Positions 5,577 to 8,864 of a stretch of 8,864 bases of DNA are shown here, piece after piece. The DNA lies in contig JAGBHJ010000185.1 in NCBI GenBank assembly GCA_017935525.1, forward strand, positions 1 to 8,864. The letters run 5' to 3'. The number at the start of each line of letters is the position of its first letter. Position 1 is the stretch's first letter. The stretch is from Clostridia bacterium (GTDB lineage Bacteria > Bacillota > Clostridia > HGM11327). A model generated the notes under the pieces. That model did no database searches and was not told the origin of the DNA. It saw only the letters and a program-made list of their open reading frames with translations. The position numbers were made by a program, and so were the translations under genes.

Positions 5577-6329
5577 ATGAATGATATTGCAATTATCAGC
5601 ATCTGGCTGCCCTTTGTGGGGACTGCCTTGGGTGCTGCGTGTGTATTTTTTATAAAGAGAAGCAGAGGACGGGGCTTACAGAATGCTCTTACGGCTTTTG
5701 CGGCGGGCGTAATGCTGGCGGCAAGCGTTTGGAGTCTTTTGATACCGTCCTTTAATGCTTCTGCCAATATGGGTAAGCTATCCTTTTTGCCCGCGGTGGT
5801 AGGCTTTTGGGTCGGAGTGCTGTTTTTGCATCTGACGGAGAAAATGCCCACCGCATACTCAAGGGCGATGGGTGACAACGGGCTGTTGGTGCTGGCGGTG
5901 GTGTTGCACAATATCCCCGAGGGAATGGCAGTTGGCGTGGCGCTTGCAGGGGCTATGTCTGCGGCGGGCACGTTGACGTATGCGGAGGTGCTGGTGCTTT
6001 CCATCGGCATAACCGTGCAGAATATCCCGGAGGGGGCAATAATCTCAATGCCCTTGGGGGCGGCAGGCGGCTCGGGAAGATCTGCCTTTGCATACGGAAT
6101 GCTTTCGGGTGCGGTGGAGCCGTTGTTTGCGTGGCTGACCGTGCTGGGAGTTGGGCTTGTGGCGCCATTGCTACCCTACGTGCTTGGCTTTGCGGCAGGG
6201 GCAATGATATACGTGGCGGTGACGGAGCTTATCCCACGTTCTGCAAAAAACGACGGCGGTGACGGCGGGATAATCGCTTTTTCCGTTGGGTTTTGTGTTA
6301 TGATGGTATTGGATGTGGTGCTGGGGTGA
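5577..6329 (+). CDS. ZIP-family metal ion transporter (GufA-like)
   Basis: A 250-residue inner-membrane protein with about eight predicted helices (roughly 4-26, 36-57, 70-86, 101-125, 136-160, 171-195, 199-219, 232-249). The ZIP metal-site signatures are present: HNIPEG (111-116) in helix 4, QNIPEG (148-153) in helix 5, GAVEP (178-182) in helix 6 and ELIP (217-220) in helix 7. The helix 5 motif has Gln where many ZIPs have His, which I recall as usual for the bacterial GufA branch. The family moves zinc, iron, manganese or related divalent cations into the cytoplasm; the metal here cannot be read from sequence. The gene lies 72 bases after the malic enzyme with no terminator between, so it may be the third gene of that operon; metal-dependent enzymes upstream would be consistent but are not proof. 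ATG is preceded by AAGGA at a ten-base spacing, inside a dyad that could regulate translation. Confidence 0.9.
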   Translation: MNDIAIISIWLPFVGTALGAACVFFIKRSRGRGLQNALTAFAAGVMLAASVWSLLIPSFNASANMGKLSFLPAVVGFWVGVLFLHLTEKMPTAYSRAMGDNGLLVLAVVLHNIPEGMAVGVALAGAMSAAGTLTYAEVLVLSIGITVQNIPEGAIISMPLGAAGGSGRSAFAYGMLSGAVEPLFAWLTVLGVGLVAPLLPYVLGFAAGAMIYVAVTELIPRSAKNDGGDGGIIAFSVGFCVMMVLDVVLG

Positions 6330-6338
6330 CCTTTGGGG

Positions 6339-6365
6339 CAATTCTCGCAAAGCGAGAGTTGTTTT
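6339..6365 (+). terminator. Terminator after the transporter gene
   Basis: CAATTCTCGC (6339-6348) pairs with GCGAGAGTTG (6352-6361) over 10 bp with one G-T pair and a three-base AAA loop, followed by TTTTA. It begins nine bases after the transporter stop codon and closes the citrate/malate/transporter group. Confidence 0.8.
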
Positions 6366-6398
6366 ACGGTCTGCGGGGTGGTGTTTTTACTGACAGAA

Positions 6399-6407
6399 TG
6401 GTAGAAT
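6399..6407 (+). promoter_or_regulatory. Possible extended -10 promoter of the XRE regulator gene
   Basis: TGGTAGAAT combines an extended -10 TGn with TAGAAT (five of six matches). No good -35 box is found at 16 to 18 bases upstream, which extended -10 promoters tolerate. It is the best candidate between the terminator at 6365 and the ribosome binding site at 6440; transcription would start near 6414. Confidence 0.4.
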
Positions 6408-6439
6408 TTACCCAAGAATCGATGCGGAAGGCATCACAT

Positions 6440-6445
6440 GGAGGT
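6440..6445 (+). promoter_or_regulatory. Ribosome binding site that fixes the start at 6453
   Basis: GGAGGT lies seven bases before ATG 6453. The longer in-frame start at ATG 6438 overlaps this site and has no site of its own. The protein from 6453 begins MEKKSIGQFI, the usual beginning of this regulator group. Confidence 0.85.
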
Positions 6446-6452
6446 AAAAGGT

Positions 6453-7745
6453 ATGGAAAAGAAATCAATAGGACAGTTTATTGCCGTGCTGAGAAAGGCA
6501 AACGGCATGACCCAGGCACAGCTGGCGGAGAAGCTTAACGTTTCCGACAAGGCGGTGTCACGCTGGGAAAGGGATGAGAATTACCCCGACCTGACGTTGA
6601 TACCCGTTATTGCGGAGATATTCGGTGTGACGTCGGACGAGATACTCCGAGGGGAAAGGATCACAAAAGAGGATGAGGAAAACCCCGAAAAAGCGAAGAA
6701 AAAGACAGAAAAACAACTGCAAACTATGTATAAAGGAATTATACAATCCGTTTCCATACAGTCAATTGTGTGGATAGGTGTGGCTTTGCTTGGCTTGATC
6801 ATTGCAATGGTGTGTAACCTTGGTTTTTTGAGGGCACATATAGGCTTTTACCTTGCCTGCGCGGTATACCTTGTGGCGGGGGTTATGACTACGATAACGG
6901 CTCTTACGTTAAAAGCTTCTGTATCAATAATGCTTGAATTTGAGGGAGAGATGCTTGACAAAGCAAGATATTTTGTGTATAATAAGCTGAAGCTTACTTA
7001 TGCGGTAATAATCATGCTTTTTGCGGTATCTTTACCCTTGGCAATGGTGCGTGATGCCATGTGGGGCTTGTCGTCCGACAGCTGGCTGAGCGAGGGCGCT
7101 GTCTTTGGCTTGGTGTGCGGAGCGCTGTTATACGTAGCGTCCTACGTGGTTGACAGGATAGTTGTGAGGAAGGGCTGGATAGTCATCCCCGAAAAGAAGG
7201 CAAAGAGGGCAGATGGTGTATTCAAGAGGTTCGTTATACTTGCCTTGGCGTTGGCGGTAACGTTTTTCTGTCAGGTGTTGTTTGTGAATATATTCAGCAA
7301 ATACACGTTTGCAAAGCCCGTATGCTTTGACGATCTGGATGAATTCAAAACGTATATAGAAACTACTGTTTATTATGACGACAATGGCAACAGAATAACG
7401 TTTGAGCCGATAGCTGCGCTGGATTGGGGTATAGGATATGACGTGGAGGTGATCTACCCCGATGACGACTATACAAAGCCCGACTATAATTTCCAAAAGG
7501 GTTATATTTACAGTAAGTACGGAAATAAGGTGCTACTTGAGTATGAGCACAGAAACATGGACGCCGTAACGGTACGCGAAAGATGGGACGGCGACGATCT
7601 GACAATAGAGGTATATACACGCTCTGCGCTTGGCAAGGGAGAGTTTTTTATGAACCTTGCAATGATAGGGTTTGTATTGATATACCTTGTTGAGATGGCA
7701 TTGTTTGCGGTAAGCGTTGTAAATTTAAGAAGAATAATCGGCTGA
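6453..7745 (+). CDS. XRE-family HTH regulator with six-helix membrane part
   Basis: A 430-residue protein. Residues 5-66 form an XRE/Cro-type helix-turn-helix: TQAQLAEKLNVSDKAVSRWE spans both DNA-contact helices and DLTLIPVIAEIFGVTSDEIL completes the fold. A highly charged linker (about 66-94, rich in Glu and Lys) follows. Hydrophobic segments lie at about 102-122, 130-153, 181-199, 214-233, 258-280 and 398-424. The loops at 154-180 and 234-258 and the C-terminal tail are positively charged, which places them and the HTH inside; the acidic stretch of about 115 residues at 283-397 would then be outside. The protein therefore looks like a membrane-bound transcription regulator with an external sensing domain. 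HTH-plus-membrane proteins are common in Firmicutes, but I do not recognise this outer domain. Targets and signal are unknown; autoregulation and control of the following glycosidase are plausible. It is preceded by a terminator and has its own weak promoter. Confidence 0.87.
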   Translation: MEKKSIGQFIAVLRKANGMTQAQLAEKLNVSDKAVSRWERDENYPDLTLIPVIAEIFGVTSDEILRGERITKEDEENPEKAKKKTEKQLQTMYKGIIQSVSIQSIVWIGVALLGLIIAMVCNLGFLRAHIGFYLACAVYLVAGVMTTITALTLKASVSIMLEFEGEMLDKARYFVYNKLKLTYAVIIMLFAVSLPLAMVRDAMWGLSSDSWLSEGAVFGLVCGALLYVASYVVDRIVVRKGWIVIPEKKAKRADGVFKRFVILALALAVTFFCQVLFVNIFSKYTFAKPVCFDDLDEFKTYIETTVYYDDNGNRITFEPIAALDWGIGYDVEVIYPDDDYTKPDYNFQKGYIYSKYGNKVLLEYEHRNMDAVTVRERWDGDDLTIEVYTRSALGKGEFFMNLAMIGFVLIYLVEMALFAVSVVNLRRIIG

Positions 7746-7785
7746 AGGATCGCGTGCCCTCGGCCGAAGCACAAAAGGAGAAAAT

Positions 7786-8864
7786 ATGAGCAGAATTAAG
7801 AGCTTTGCCGACATGGTGGTGGCAAAGGGTATAACGGTCGAGTTTAAAACGTTGAACGGCACAAAGGTATATGAAGACCTTGACGTAGAAAATAGTGACG
7901 GCAGAATAACGCTGTCAAAGACGGTGGACGGCAAGTGCGCTGTACAGATCGACGCAATTATAACGGACAGAACGGCTCTCTGCACAATAAACGCAGAGGA
8001 TGAAGACGGATTTGAGGGGGAGGACTGTGTTGTTATCCGCTTTGGTGAGCTGGATAAGCCTGACGAGATACAGACAAATTACGTAAGGTATGCATGCTGT
8101 ACCTTGGGCATGGCAGTAAGCGGATACGATGCTCTCCACGAAAGAACGATGTCGCTTTTGGCTCGCTACGGCGGTACTCATTATCATATGTTTACGCTGT
8201 GCGGTGACAATTTTAAGACGTGGATGAGTGCAAACCCCATAAGGCTTATTACGGGCAAGACGGGCTTAAAGACTGTAAAGGGCACGTTCCTTACGGTTTC
8301 CGTGGCGGACGACCCCTTTGTTGCCATTGACAACAACTTTAAGGATGCAAGAGCCATGGGCGGTATCAGAGTGCCTCTTAAGGAGGAGAGAACCGTTACA
8401 AAGGATAAGTTCAGCGGCTTTGGCTGGTGTACATGGAACGTGTTTGAGCAGCAGTTTACCTCCCAGCAGGTTTACGCAAAGGTCAAGGAGCTGACGGATA
8501 TGGGCATCCCTGTGGAGTGGGTGCTGATAGACGACGGCTGGATGCCCTATACTGAGGACCAGAAGCTGATATCATACAGAACTGACGAGGAAAAGATCCC
8601 CGAGGGTATGAAGGCGTTTGTGGAAAAGATAAAGTCCTACGGCGTAAAGTACGTGGGCTTGTGGCACACGATTAACGCATACTGGTACGGAATGCAGGAG
8701 GGCAGCCCTGCTTACGAGGAGCAGAAGGATAAGCTGGTGACATTGAAGCACGAAAACCTTATTGTGCCGTCATTGGATCCCAAAACAGGCTTTGCATTCT
8801 GGGACGAGTGGTACGGATACCTGGCAGATTGCGGTGTTGACTTTGTTAAGATAGACAACCAAAC
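7786..8864 (+). CDS. GH36 raffinose synthase/Sip1-type alpha-galactosidase, 3' truncated
   Basis: The N-terminal 359 residues of a glycoside hydrolase related to plant raffinose synthase and Sip1 proteins (GH36, clan of alpha-galactosidases). Residues 1 to about 200 fit the beta-rich N-terminal domain. The barrel begins with FGWCTWN (212-218), followed by LIDDGW (247-252), then WHTINAYW, and ends at KIDNQ near the edge, where Asp357 fits the catalytic nucleophile of the KxD motif. The acid/base residue lies beyond the window. Plant relatives have WCTWD; here Asn218 replaces that Asp. No signal peptide is seen, so the enzyme is probably cytoplasmic and acts on imported alpha-galactosides such as raffinose or melibiose-type sugars; hydrolase versus transferase activity cannot be decided. 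ATG 7786 has AAGGAG at 7775-7780, five bases upstream. The gene starts 40 bases after the regulator with no terminator, so it is probably co-transcribed with it. Confidence 0.88.
   Translation, partial: MSRIKSFADMVVAKGITVEFKTLNGTKVYEDLDVENSDGRITLSKTVDGKCAVQIDAIITDRTALCTINAEDEDGFEGEDCVVIRFGELDKPDEIQTNYVRYACCTLGMAVSGYDALHERTMSLLARYGGTHYHMFTLCGDNFKTWMSANPIRLITGKTGLKTVKGTFLTVSVADDPFVAIDNNFKDARAMGGIRVPLKEERTVTKDKFSGFGWCTWNVFEQQFTSQQVYAKVKELTDMGIPVEWVLIDDGWMPYTEDQKLISYRTDEEKIPEGMKAFVEKIKSYGVKYVGLWHTINAYWYGMQEGSPAYEEQKDKLVTLKHENLIVPSLDPKTGFAFWDEWYGYLADCGVDFVKIDNQ

Noticed and set aside
6421..6435. GATGC...GCATC hairpin before the XRE gene
   Set aside because: Five base pairs with a five-base loop are too weak to claim a regulatory role, and the ribosome binding site lies outside it.
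7738..7767. TCGGC...GCCGA inverted repeat between the regulator and GH36 genes as a terminator
   Set aside because: Only five base pairs over a 20-base loop and no T tract follow.

Overview
The window looks like a chromosomal segment from an anaerobic, probably gut-dwelling member of the Clostridia. This is inferred from strong AGGAGG-type ribosome binding sites, near-consensus sigma-A promoters, BspA-type leucine-rich-repeat surface proteins with a Cys/His-rich N-terminal module, a (Re)-citrate-synthase-like enzyme in place of a classical citrate synthase, and a typical Firmicutes membrane-linked XRE regulator. The standard code fits, with TGA and TAA stops. Every gene I accept is on the + strand. 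I see no rRNA, tRNA, CRISPR array, insertion sequence or phage gene.

Region 1 (1-2584) holds two adjacent BspA/LRR_5-type surface proteins. The first is cut by the left edge. The second is a complete predicted lipoprotein. A perfect 12-bp terminator hairpin separates them, and the promoter of the second gene is built into that hairpin. The second gene also has a leader with two predicted hairpins.

Region 2 (2585-6365) opens with a 315-base non-coding stretch containing a terminator, an unexplained inverted repeat and a consensus promoter with a palindrome over its -10 box. It then carries a DRE-TIM acyltransferase of the (Re)-citrate synthase type, a malic enzyme and a ZIP-family metal transporter, and ends at a strong terminator. 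Between the first two enzymes is a short hairpin that may attenuate transcription. A 9-bp dyad flanks the ribosome binding site of the transporter. The two enzymes meet at the pyruvate/oxaloacetate/citrate node: one would draw oxaloacetate and acetyl-CoA into citrate for glutamate synthesis, the other would interconvert malate and pyruvate.

Region 3 (6366-8864) holds an XRE-type DNA-binding protein fused to a six-helix membrane part with an acidic domain predicted outside the cell. Forty bases later, with no terminator, comes a raffinose-synthase/Sip1-type GH36 glycosidase, cut by the right edge just after its probable catalytic nucleophile. The spacing suggests co-transcription of a sensor-like regulator with a sugar-cleaving enzyme.

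Two start sites are placed on ribosome-binding-site evidence downstream of the longest open frame (2900 and 6453). No wholly new system is evident. The most interesting points are the terminator/promoter overlap, the structured leaders, the membrane-spanning regulator and the citrate/malate gene pair.
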